Assembly (NCBI GenBank): GCA_022410635.1
Contig: JAJVDF010000460.1
Location: 186,001-250,000 of the forward strand
DNA length: 64,000 nt
From: Tretioscincus oriximinensis
Taxonomy: Eukaryota; Chordata; Lepidosauria; Squamata; Gymnophthalmidae
Direction: 5' to 3'
This document shows positions 30,741 to 41,580 of this stretch, piece after piece (positions within the stretch are counted from its first letter, which is position 1; each line of letters starts with the position of its first letter). A program made the position numbers and the translations under genes. The notes under the pieces are model-generated. The model searched no databases, had not been told where the DNA came from, and saw only the letters and a program-made list of their open reading frames with translations.

Positions 30741-32616
30741 CCCCCTTTGCTGGACTATTATTAAATGGAAGATACACTTAACACAGGCCTGGAAAATGAT
30801 GATAAGAGCGAATCTGATACATCTCCATAAAGTGCATATCGAAATTCATATCCAGCTCCTAAGAAGGCCACATCACTTTTTCGTGCTCATTTGTACTCAT
30901 TTAACAGCTAAGATAGAGAACAAAGTATCCAATCTCAAATCAACTATAATACTTAATATCAAAGGACTCATGTCTTTTGAAACATAATTGGAATTTAAAT
31001 TAGCATATGCAGAACAATGACCACTCAGCAATAATATCTGCTGTGTGAAAAATGCAATGGGATGAAGAAAACTGTTGTGTTGTTCTTAGAGGGATATTTT
31101 ATATTGGACCTTCCTGGCTGGGGTGGGGGGAATTGGCTGCATTTTTCAGCAGAGTGATATTGTATAGTGAATTCCCCTAGTGGAAGAGGCAGTAGATTGT
31201 TTTTTTTGCATAGTAGGCTTTCCCAATAGGTCGTGTTGCACCTTAGAGGAATGTTGTATAGTGGACTTTCAGAGTGAGTTGTCATCAATATACTTAGCCT
31301 TTTATATACAAGAATAGGGTTTTTGTCATACTCCTTTATGGATGCTAAATGCCAAACAGGAAGATCAATCTGCCGCAGAACTACTTTAAAGGAAAAAAAA
31401 CCATATTTTGTGAATAGTGATTTTAATGCACTGGTTGGCTTCATAGGATCAGGATCCTACCAATCAGGTAGCGAACATGGAGCTAATGTTCTGCTATGTT
31501 GGCAGAAAAGGTGTAGGTGAAATAGTTATGACAAGTAGTTTTACTGCCACTCTGAAGTTGTAGTATATTTGTGAACACATTATAAATTCATAGAAAGTTG
31601 AGATTGGAAAGCTGAGGTCACACATCAGGTTAACTGCTGAAGGAAAACTACAAACAGTATCAGGTGTAAAATCCAAAACAAGTGTCAGAGAACATCTGTG
31701 TGGGGAAAGAAGCAAGAAAGGGCACTTCAGTGAGTGGAAAGCTGAGAAAGTGTGACAAAGGAATAAATGTACAGGAGACTCCAAAGGTAGTTAAATGGCT
31801 GAAGTGATACATAAAGGTGGCTTCTCAGCTCCTATGTCTTAACTTGCATTTGCTTTTTTGATTTCATTTCAGCTCAAGAATGCTTCCAAGTGAGAAATTT
31901 CTACATTTGGTGTTTGCAAATTTACAATGCAGTTTTGAGTTACAAATCTTTTCTCTCTTGTTTTGTGCTTGCATCCTGTCTTATCCCATGAACTTAGTAT
32001 CTATATATACTTCCCAAGAGTCACAATTAGGGGGAGGGGGGTAAAGGGGGCACATTCTGTGGTAATTGAGCTGAAGGGGCACCAAAATGGTCACTACTCT
32101 TTTAATCCATGGGGGAGAAGACAGTACAGATATTTACCTTGAGTAACACAAAATCTAGTTGCTGCCCTATACTTCCCATAGTTTAGAGAAGAGGAATTAC
32201 ATACAGATTTACAGAACTATATTAAAATTTCATAGACAGCAGATTTTGTTTCTCAGAAAATGTAATACTGAAACATCTGAAAACTTGGTAGGGAACAAAA
32301 GAGAAAGATGCAACTTCTAATAGCTTGCAAAGCTGTAAACACTATTACCAAATTGACTTCCAAAGCTTTTACTCTATCCCAGAAGTTGAATAATTAGCAG
32401 TGCCCGAACTAGTAGTCAAAGAAAACAGTAACTCAAAAATAGTAAATAGAATTTTAATTTATCTCCAATTTGACCCAGGTTGCATTTTTACTAGGGGGAA
32501 AAACAGGCGTGAAAGCTGTTTGGCTGTGCTCTGGTAATATCCACCTCCCGTTTACTCCAAAAGGAAAATGGTTTACACAGCAAGGTGGCATAAAGTGGAG
32601 TTAGCTCAGAAAACTG
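30741..32616. other. No gene recognised; degenerate local repeats 31070-31290
   Basis: Between 31070 and 31290 related phrases recur (GGGATATTTTATATTGGACC; GTGATATTGTATAGTGAATT; GAATGTTGTATAGTGGACTT), suggesting an old tandem array with units of roughly 60-120 bp. The 139-codon minus frame over it (31025-31444) has no domain and reflects the repeats. The rest is unique. Confidence 0.45.
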
Positions 32617-32950
32617 TCGCAAGTGCTTGTTAACACAATTCGTGTCAACCCTGCACTTGCGATGCTTTGCTGTGCATCAGCTGTCTCATTGGTTGCCAGT
32701 TTGGGGATGCTTCTGGCTCCTAACAGAAGCACCCTCATGAATCTGGGGGCCCAGAAGCCAGGAAGATCTCTATGGATACTGTTGCTGCTGTCTTTTGCCA
32801 GCAGTTTAATTTTACTGCCACTGCTCCAGTGTGGGAAATTTAAACTGCTCTCAAAGGACAGAAGCAGCAAGGAGATCCACAGATATCTCCCTCATTGTCC
32901 CCCTCCCCCAAATCCTTGGAATTGCATCTGCCTTCCCTAAGGATGGCCTT
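32617..32950. mobile_element. MITE-C copy 2 with nested hairpin end
   Basis: Starts with a nested palindrome (CGCAAGTGCTTGTTAACACA / TGTCAACCCTGCACTTGCG, 32617-32661). It then shares ordered blocks with the 7600-7885 copy (GCTTCTGGCTCCTAAC, TTTTGCCAGCAGTTTAATTT, GAAATTTAAACTGCT, GGAGATCCACAGA). The open frames across it on both strands are not genes. Confidence 0.55.
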
Positions 32951-33307
32951 CCTGGTTTTTATATACATAGATACTTGTGCAAAACCAAGCGTTTTTTTCC
33001 TTTAAAAACCCATGCTACCTGTCCTCGCTTGGCAAGCACGTCTTGGTTTGCACTCCTTCCCTGCCCTAAAAAGGGACTGGGAAGGAGGAAAACAGCAAGG
33101 TGAAATTAAATTCACTTTGCTGTTTTCCTTAAAGCTATTTTGGGAAGGATAACATCAACAAGCTAGTACTTTAATCCACGTTAAAGATCAGAAAATGCAT
33201 TTCCAGATGTATTATTTGAATTTCAAACTGGATTGGAAGAACCCACTGGAATCTAAATACGACTAGCTCTAAGCTGCTCCTGGATACCATCAAATATTGT
33301 CATAGGC

Positions 33308-33506
33308 AACCACACCTGAGTTTTAATCTAGCTTTAGTCCATTTTCAGAATAGAAAGTCAATAGTAATTTTCTTTCCATTTCATCTAAACCATAGATGGA
33401 TTTTCTTATGGATGCTGAGGGAGGGAGAGACCCCTCAACACTTTGCTAATGTGTTCTCTCATTCTGAAAGTAAACTGAAGTTGGATTAAAACTTTATTGT
33501 GACTTC
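33308..33506. mobile_element. MITE-D copy 2
   Basis: ACCACACCTGAGTTTTAATC, then AGCTTTAGTCCATTTTCAGA at the left is the inverted match of TCTGAAAGTAAACTGAAGTT, then GGATTAAAACTTTATTGTGA at the right. The centre is short. Same ends as 8848-9271, where the element carries an insertion. Confidence 0.65.
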
Positions 33507-34820
33507 AGCCCAGATGTGAATCTGTTTTTGAACCATCCAGAATCTGTTGATATTAACTCTTGGTTGAAATAAGGGTCAAAGGATCATAGTAAGACTTTTG
33601 TCTACTTAATGGAGAATACTTTAAAATGTATAGAATTTGGAGTGTCTCACAGATTAGAATAATGATTATCTCTTGTTTTTATCTCTTATTATACTATCTC
33701 CAGAAACTAACAGTTATAATACATCCATAATGCAGTAGAGAAATGCAGCTGATATGCTACTTTCCTGCCATCAAGGGAAAACAGACTGACAGTCTAGAAT
33801 GTTAAAGACAAAACTGTCAAGAGTCCAGTGGAAGTAATGGAGGTTGACAGTTCTTCAGTTAATACAAGGACTATTGGACCTGTAAATTTCAATTAGGCCT
33901 GACAGCAATAGGGTTTAATGTGACATTTATGCGAAGTGGTAGGTTGGTAGCTTTCTTTCACACTTACAAACTCAAGGATCTTTGGTTTATTATTATTTTT
34001 AAGGTTACACCATCAGTTCTTTTCTGTCTCAATGTTGGGACAAAACATAAAATGCAATCTGAAATTAATAATCAAGAACAATAATTCTTAATCCAGTCAG
34101 TGTTATTTTTTAAGTTCTTCACTTTTTTTAAGTCCTAAAGGGAATTAGGAATACACAGTGTCTTTCATAATCAAGACTGTTTCACATATGTGACATCAGA
34201 ATGTTCAATCCTATTTATGCTGAATATTTTGGAGCTGTAATAGGAAGGAAAAGCATAAACACTTTTGTTTTCCTTGTGTGGTTATAATGGAACTTCAGGG
34301 TGTAAAGACTGAAGTACATGGGTTAATGTAGGCTTGGAACTCCAGAAAACTTCTGGAGGTTTGCACAATGACCTCAGTGAGAATTTTTTGAGATCATTTT
34401 ATGCTAAGGTTGAATATATACAACTATTTAAAGAATGGTGACTTAAATATACCCTTAAATATTCTGTATCCTTGGCTATGGAATCTCCATAGATTAAAGT
34501 TGGCATGTTCCATTATAGGAGATGGACTTTGGGTTGTTGAAGACATTTTGCCCTTGAAGCAGATAGCATCACTTAAGCAAACCGAAACACCACTTTTGTC
34601 CGTTATGTGCTGTTCTAACAGAACAAATCACTATCCTGAACCATGAAGAATATTAACAGAAAATGCACATCAAGAATGAGATGGTAGAAAAATAATCAGG
34701 ACCCTGGACAGAGCCTGTTGAAAGGCTAAACTTTGTACTGTGAATTGATAAAAACATTGCAGTGTTGTAAAATGGTGGAGATTGATAAAAATTGGAGGTC
34801 TGTGCTTTTCACATTCGGAC
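33507..34820. other. No gene recognised
   Basis: Unique AT-rich sequence; nothing supported. Confidence 0.5.
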
Positions 34821-35532
34821 TAGGGCTGCGTTCACACAACAAGATAACAAACGGAATAAAGCTGTATCCCGGAATGTAGCAATGGCGTGTCCCTTCACAC
34901 CACGAAGCTATAATCCGGAATATACAACGATGTGTCTGTGCACATGTATTCTTGAATTCTCATCATACGCAGCCGGCTCTGATGCATTGCTTAAGATGTG
35001 CTCTCCTTCCAGCCAGCCCTTCGCCTGCTTTCGGGGGCTGCTGCCTGGAGATCAGCGTTGTCAAATGGTTTGGCTGAGGTAAGGAGGAGGATATGGGGAG
35101 GTTGACAGGATGTCTGTCAATGTTCCCCTTCATTTCGCCAAGCCAATCTCCATGCAGAAGCCCCCCAAAGCAGGTAGAGGGCTGGCTGGAAGGAGGTCAC
35201 AGCCGAAGCAACACGGCGGAGCCAGTGCGTGTCACAAGAAGCCTTTTCCCAAGCTCAGGCTGCCCTCCGCCTGCTTTCAGGGGCTGCTGCCTGGAGATCA
35301 GCTCGATGAAACGACGAGCAGCAATGACAGACGTCCTTATCTCCAGGCAGCAGCCCCCGAAAGCAGGCAGAGGGCTGGCTGGGCTTAGGGAAAGGTTTCT
35401 CGTAACACACAGCCAGCTGCACCGCGTTGTTTCGGCTGTGCCCTCCTTCCAGCCATCCCTCCATCACTTGTGCCCCGACCTTCCTTATGTCACTACAACT
35501 GAGGAATAAAATAACTGTGTTAACACAGCCTA
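34821..35532. mobile_element. GC-rich non-autonomous DNA transposon, hAT-like ends
   Basis: Terminal inverted repeats TAGGGCTGCGTTCACACAAC and, at the right, GTGTTAACACAGCCTA. Inside, about 35-bp modules recur in both orientations: GCCTGCTTTCGGGGGCTGCT with GCCTGGAGATCAGC (35030, and again at about 35269), and their inverse (ATCTCCAGGCAGCAGCCCCC with GAAAGCAGGC at 35340). Flanking 8-bp duplication not clear. CpG-rich, so it could be mistaken for a promoter island. Open frames of up to 138 codons run through the modules and lack domains. Confidence 0.6.
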
Positions 35533-35571
35533 GGACAGGGTTATTTATACAAATATTTATCTTTCTATATT

Positions 35572-35650
35572 TCAACGAAATAGCCATGTTAGTCTGGGTC
35601 CAGAAAAACCAGCAAGGGAGTCTCATAGCACTTCAGAAACTAAATAGAAA
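35572..35650 (-). mobile_element. Penelope-like element 3' terminus, short, minus
   Basis: TTCAACGAAATAGCCATGTT, AGTCTGG, ACCAGCAAGGGAGTCTCATA, GCACTTCAGAAACTAA match the outer PLE end (inverse of GACTAACACGGCTATTTCTC). Only about 80 bp remain. Confidence 0.6.
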
Positions 35651-38600
35651 TAGGTAAACAATTATTAGTAAACAATAATATGGAGCCACAGTAACAGGGC
35701 AAAAATCATGTATGTGGTATGAAAGGCACTTAAGTTTGGCGACTACTGATTTAAACTTATTCCATTTCATAAAGCTATTGAGATTAGCAGCTGCAGCAGC
35801 ATTAAAAATGAGCCATTTACAGCAGCCTCTCCAAATCTCTAAATGTATCGCAAGCTATACGTGTTCTAGCTACTTTCCAGATTTCAGAACTTGGGTATAG
35901 TCTCTAGGATTTATTAGAGGAGAGAATTCCAAAGACAATTTTCTTCTTTTCTAATGTCAGCTCCCACATCCTAGAAAAAGCTATGGGGAAGCCAAATACA
36001 GACAAATTAAGGCTGTGAAATGAAAATAACAAAACCTGAACTTTGCTTTAGTTTTCTAAAACAAAATTAAAATCAATGAAACTGGTTGGTTTTAGTATCA
36101 GAATAATAGAAATGTTGGTTAGGATGCATTTAGCGCAGCTGTTCAACGTGAGATTACCAACTCGTACTTATACTGTAGAGCAGTGACATAGTATAAAATA
36201 AACTAATCAGAGCTATCATAAACTGTTATATGTGACTCCTCCCATATAACAGGGGGGAAATCCATTTTTCACCAGCATGTTATGAGACACATTTGTGGTG
36301 TCTTCAACTGTAATCAGAAGAATTGGCATTCCTGCATAGGTTTTGGTTAATGGAAATATCAAAACATATTCAGGGATCTTTCNATATTTGAAATTCCACT
36401 AGTTAGAGAAATCTGCATCTGGTGTTTTCACCAGAGAAAGTTAGGCTGCAGATGCACTAGAGCTAAAAACAGATGTGACCGTGGGTTCGCTGTTCTCTGG
36501 GTGCATTTGATTACCAGAAAAATCAACTGCAGAGCGTTCCCAGGTTCTTCAGTTCAGATCACTCGTTTCTGGTCAAAACCCAACACCGCTGCTATTTCTC
36601 ATCATTCACATTAATTGTTCTCCAGCTATGGAATTCCCATAGCTACTCTCCTTTGTGTGGGCAGTCCTCTTTCAGATTCATGCTGATCCGTGACATAATG
36701 GTTGCCCTAGTTAAAGGTGAAAGGGAGGTTCCTGGGCTGGGTTGCTCTGTACAGGTTCCTGTGGAGCCCCATGCAGTCATCCAGCTACCAACCATGATTC
36801 CATGGTACCCAGCAACAGCAAAACTCATGCTTCAAGTATTTCTGCTAGTTGAGAAATGTTAAAAAGAATTTTCAGTAAGAAGGCCCTTTAAGAGATGGCT
36901 CTAGTTAAGACCTGCTATGAAATCATAGTTAGATGCCCCTTTCAAACAAGAAATTCAAGATTTTTCTTTTATGATACTAAAATGCCACTTTGTTCTGTGG
37001 TCTGATTGGCGACTCTTTCCTGTAAGCTGCCAACACATTGCCAAATGCTAACACTATCCAGTGCCATTTGTTCTAACCCATACTGCGCAAAAAGGACATG
37101 TTGCCGCACCTGCATTCTCAGTAGTGCCCCCAGCGAAACCCTGCAGATGAACCATTCTAAATCTAGGATGACCTTAACAAAGAATGAGCCGACATACTTC
37201 ACTCATGGCACTCAGCAAGCAATCAGACTGCATCCCTGTGACATTCATCATAGCTGCTAGCAACTGCCTTTAATTCATCTGGTATTTAACCAGGATGAAA
37301 AGCCTCTTGGCTATATCATGTTTGTTGGTGTTAGATGAGTCCAGCTCATCGCTTGCTCATTGAAGTTCAGGATTTAATGGCAGTGCATGATTTTGAAGGA
37401 TCACTACTTCTTCACTGTCTTTTCCATCCTTTTTTCTGTTTTGTTGTCTTTGTGTTGATTGGAAACACGCACACGATTGCAGACTACCAACACCTCTGAT
37501 ATTGCAGTTGGAGGATGTTAAAGATCCAACACACCAGTAATATAATTAGGAATGTCATTTATAGGAAACCTCCCACCTTCTCCAGATTAAATACTGTGAA
37601 ACACTTTTTTAAAATCCCCCTCAACACAGGGTGATAAGTGAGTATGAATCTGTCTCACTTTCTATAAAATAGGACCACTAACATGTACGTATGTTTGGAT
37701 TTTACAAGCCATCAAAAAACTGCAAGTAAACTTACTTAGTAAAAAATGGACAATCCAAAAACATTTTTATCAGCCAGTGAAGGTACAATTCTGAAACTAC
37801 TGGAGGTAAGACCTTATAAATTGCTAAAACCACACAGTTCTGTGGCTGGAACTTCAAGAACTGAACTAAACTGGGGGTGGGGGAGGAGTTCCCTTCCTTC
37901 CTTGGCTTAGCCCAATTCTTCAGGACTGAAATCAGATTACAAATAAGTGCCTGATTCCAGCCCTAATTGAGTGAAGAAAGAGGTGGCTGCAAAGAATGGA
38001 AAATAAAATTTAAAGAATTGCTCTTAATTACTCACAATTATTTTTAGCAGGCAATAGTTCAGAGCAGCATCACCAGGTTCAAATGAAGAAAGTCGGCTCT
38101 ACAGTAGAATGTGTGGAATGTCCCACAAGTCACTGGAATGATACACAAGTCACTGGAATGATACACAAGTCAATGAAGATCTCTTGTCTAGGAAAACTGC
38201 CAAATCCAAACCACAACTGGCCTCTAGTGATTTTATGGTTAAAAGCATTTGGCTAAAGTGTCAAGAATTCCTGTCTGACATAGAAGGTTATAGGTTCTTC
38301 CCAGCTATGGAATAATCCCACTGTCTTGTGAATGCCTTTAGAAAGGGAAAATCTACAGGAGGAAATCCTGAGGGGGGGAATGTAAAGTAGTGCTAATGAT
38401 TGAATGGACCATGCATCATTATTTTGGTGTTCCTGTAGCCAAGTCGCACTGGATCACACTGGCAAGATCAAGAGGCAAATCATTTGTGTCTTGCCCAGGT
38501 TCTTTATCTTATCTCAAGGCAGAAGGATCCCAACCATATTCCTCTTAACCTTAGCAAACAGAACAAATGTGTCCCGTCCTGCCGCCCGCCCTATCTCTTC

Positions 38601-38755
38601 AAAAATGGGTGCCGTCCATTCCATGTTTAATGTGGGTGTGCATAACTTTTATGAGCACAGGGATGTATTTATTTCTCTTCTGCATATAATTACAGTCCAG
38701 TAGAACGTCACTGAATAACTAGTATCTGTGCCACAATGAAAGTGTGCTTTAATGG
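35651..38755. other. No gene recognised; largely unique
   Basis: About 3.1 kb with no repeat family except a short MITE-like core at about 37912 (CCCAATTCTTCAGGACTGAA) and a direct repeat of about 21 bp (ACAAGTCACTGGAATGATAC) at 38128-38168. 37180-37400 is a possible conserved stretch (ATTCATCTGGTATTTAACCA), unproven. Confidence 0.45.
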
Positions 38756-38759
38756 AACA

Positions 38760-38875
38760 AGCGCTTAATTGTTTGCTTAATTGTTTATACTTTTGCCCTG
38801 TACACAAAGATCTCAGGGTGATTTAGCAACAATAAAAAACAGGATACAGAAAAGGTATTTTAAAATAAACAATTG
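38760..38875 (-). mobile_element. L2-type tail, minus, diverged
   Basis: TTGTTTATACTTTTGCCCTG, ACACAAAGATCTCAGGGTGA, then AGCAACAATAAAAAACAGGA follow the inverse L2 end plus the upstream block. Confidence 0.5.
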
Positions 38876-38929
38876 TGCCTGAAAAAGAGGAGAGGGAAAC
38901 TGTTTCTTCAGCTTGTCTTCCTAAATAAT

Positions 38930-39200
38930 GTTGATTCTTTTTTAAAAAGCCAGGACTTTAATGGGTGCGCATAAAGAAGGAATTTCATTTGCTAAAATTT
39001 GCTCTGCGGCATACTCATTAAAGCTGTCCTATTTTTTATGGCAACCTTATTTCTAATGCAAATGGACAATAACTGATAGTTAGGATAAAACTGTTTTATT
39101 TTACCTGCCAGAACAGCAGGTGGAAAAAGGGGAGATTTGTTTCCGATTTCCTTTGTTTTCCAAACTGTGTAAGACATTTGGACAATATTTGTTTAATTTA
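38930..39200. promoter_or_regulatory. Possible conserved noncoding stretch
   Basis: Repeat-free sequence with TTTCTAATGCAAATGGACAA (octamer-like ATGCAAAT), CTCATTAAAGCTGTCC and TTATTTTACCTGCC (E-box-like CACCTG relative). Called only from motif texture; conservation was not tested. Confidence 0.22.
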
Positions 39201-40524
39201 TTACCCAGTGGCTTAGGATGTCTCAGATGTCACTCGCTTTTGCCTTTTTCTTTTTATCACTCCACATTGCAAGCCGTCACCCTCCTCTCTGTGTGACAGT
39301 CCAGGGATCCGGATGCCAAACTGAGGAAGAAGATTCCAAGACGCAGCATCTGGCTTTGTGTACAAGCTCAAAAGCAGCTGGTTGCTTTGGTGACCACAGA
39401 GTAGCCTCTGGCTCTGACATGTGTTTGGGTTAGACACTGCATGGCCGTTGTACCTTCCTGACCGATGCCTTATTGTGACATCCCTTCCAAACTGGGTAAA
39501 TCTGACTTCTTGAAGAGCTTTACAAACTAACTCTTCTTTTCCGATTCCTTCCAGTTTTATTTCACATTGATTTGTCTAATAAATTTGAAGAACGTTCTCC
39601 TTTAGATTGCACATGTAAATCAGCCCATGAGCAAGGGCTAAATCATATTTTGGAGCGTCATTGATATACTAGTCCCTTTGTGCTTTGGATTCATACTTTG
39701 AGACATATTGGATTATAAAAGAGGGAAGGAACTCACTTGTGGTGAGCAAACTATGAATTGGCAGCAACTCAGCATTTCAGATCAAATTTTGGACCTATAT
39801 GTTAGTATATTCCCTATTGTAGTTTACTTCTACCCCTTTCACTTTCATTTTCCTGCTTTCAAATAGCTTTCCCGCCAGCTTCCCCTTCAGCAGCAAACTG
39901 TGTGCGTCTATCTATTGGTCTGCTTGTCTATGCAGGGTGGAGCTCTGCATACTCTATATAACATTTTGCTTTCTGTTTCTCTATCCTTTAGTGCTTTAGT
40001 TATTTCCAAAGTTAGCATACAACTTCTGGAGTTATATTGGATCTTATTTCCCTTAATAAAGTTCCTTCTGGAAAATCAAGCCTCATCTATTTCTTCTACT
40101 AAGAAGCCAAACATTCTAACACTACATGAATTAGACCAAATTGTAGACATTTGCATGAATCTTGGGCTGTTTAAGTAACTTAGGACTGAAGTTTAGTTCC
40201 AAATTTTATGTAATAAAGTCACATATAAGGATTTGTCAAACATGCTAATAATGCTGCTATCTTGCCTAGGTTGGCAGAAAGGCCTGATGCTTTACTGGAC
40301 TCATCCTGGTATTTCTTTAAAGTATTGATTTGTGATCTATGCCAGTACAGCATTGAGACACCCACCTATGGAACTGGCGTGGTGCAAAAATAATGAAACA
40401 GAAAATGGATAGAGCACTGAGGTTCTGGAAGGGCGACCTAGTAGGGTATCACTTCAAGCCATGGTTTCTTCTGTGCTGGCCTTCTTTCTAAAAGTTAAGG
40501 TTTCCCACTGGCATCTAGAGAATA
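39201..40524. other. No gene recognised
   Basis: Unique; the overlapping opposite-strand frames at 39213-39437 have no domain. Confidence 0.5.
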
Positions 40525-40770
40525 ACTTATTTATTTATTTATTTGTATTTATATCCCGCCCTATACCCGAAGATCTCAGGGCAGCCTACTATAGGGTGGC
40601 GCACATAGCTTTTGTTGCTTTCTCCACAGCAGATGCCCTGTGGAATATGCGGGGCTGAGAGAGTTCAAAGAACTGTGACTGGCCCAAGGTCACCCAGCTG
40701 GCTTCATGGAGGAGTGGGGAATCGAACCGGGAGACTACCAGATAAGAGTCCCACACTCTAACTACATCTA
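40525..40770 (-). mobile_element. SINE-1, minus, near full length
   Basis: On the plus strand: TTATTTATTTATTTATTTG, TCCCGCCCTATACCCGAAG, TTTTGTTGCTTTCTCCACAG, CTGAGAGAGTTCAAAGAACT, GGTCACCCAGCTGGCTTCAT, GGGGAATCGAACCGGGAGAC. It is the clean reverse of the 7001 copy, with L2-type tail. Confidence 0.85.
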
Positions 40771-41184
40771 ATTGACATCTTGCAAATTGTATATGTCTTT
40801 TATCTACAGCTGTTCAAGTTCACCAACCTCAGGATTCTGCCTCTGGCACCTCCTTCCTAAATGCCACTTGTAACAGAGCAAGAGCCATCTTGTGCCTAAG
40901 AATGGATATGACGCTACAATCCTGGTAGACTGTTGTTTTACATTTTACATTTTTTATACATGTAACTGTTTAACTGAATTGTGCTCTGTATTAGCAGACA
41001 ACCTCTTAGTGCAAACCATTTTACAAACTGATATTGCTGTGTAAATTACAATGGATTGATTGAGATCATATCCCCCATCCCTTGCCAGATGGCACACTGA
41101 ACCTCATCTACATCTTCCCACTTGTAAAGCACCTCCAATTTCAGACGCCAATGCAAAAGCCCAACACCTACAAAGTATGGATGC

Positions 41185-41580
41185 GATATGAATAGTTTAT
41201 TGATTAGTCATTTGACCATATCAAATTTACAAAAGATAAAAACATTTGGCCATTATAAGTACAAATCTCGATTAAAACAAAAAGAGAATTAATATTGTTA
41301 TTTACACACATCTCTTTTTACAGAACATCCCGTTCATCTCAAGTGGTGTCACCTGGGGATTTTCTCCCATCAGTAGATAATTCAGCTGAAGGCAAAGTAT
41401 GGTGCTTCCCTCACATATTGTGCAGAGAAGACACTTACAAAACTTCTCTGAATCTTGTCTTGGTGGAGCATTTTACCTTCATATTAACATACTTCTTAAC
41501 CTTGGCTGTGTCTCTTTCGGGGCCTAAAGAAGTTCACCGAAATCTCTACATAACTAGGCTGAGATAGCCCCCATCTTGAT
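41185..41580 (-). mobile_element. Non-LTR LINE 3' region, decayed, minus (copy A)
   Basis: Shares GAATAGTTTATTGATTAGTC, ATTTGACCATATCAAATTTA, AATTAATATTGTTATTTACA and TCATCTCAAGTGGTGTCACC with the better-preserved copy at 60665-61256, same orientation. Clade not determined. Confidence 0.55.

Noticed and set aside
31025..31444. 139-codon minus-strand open frame
   Set aside because: It lies over a degenerate local repeat; no recognised motif.
34821..35532. CpG-island promoter with coding frames of up to 138 codons
   Set aside because: The GC content is explained by repeated inverted modules within transposon-like ends; the frames lack domains.
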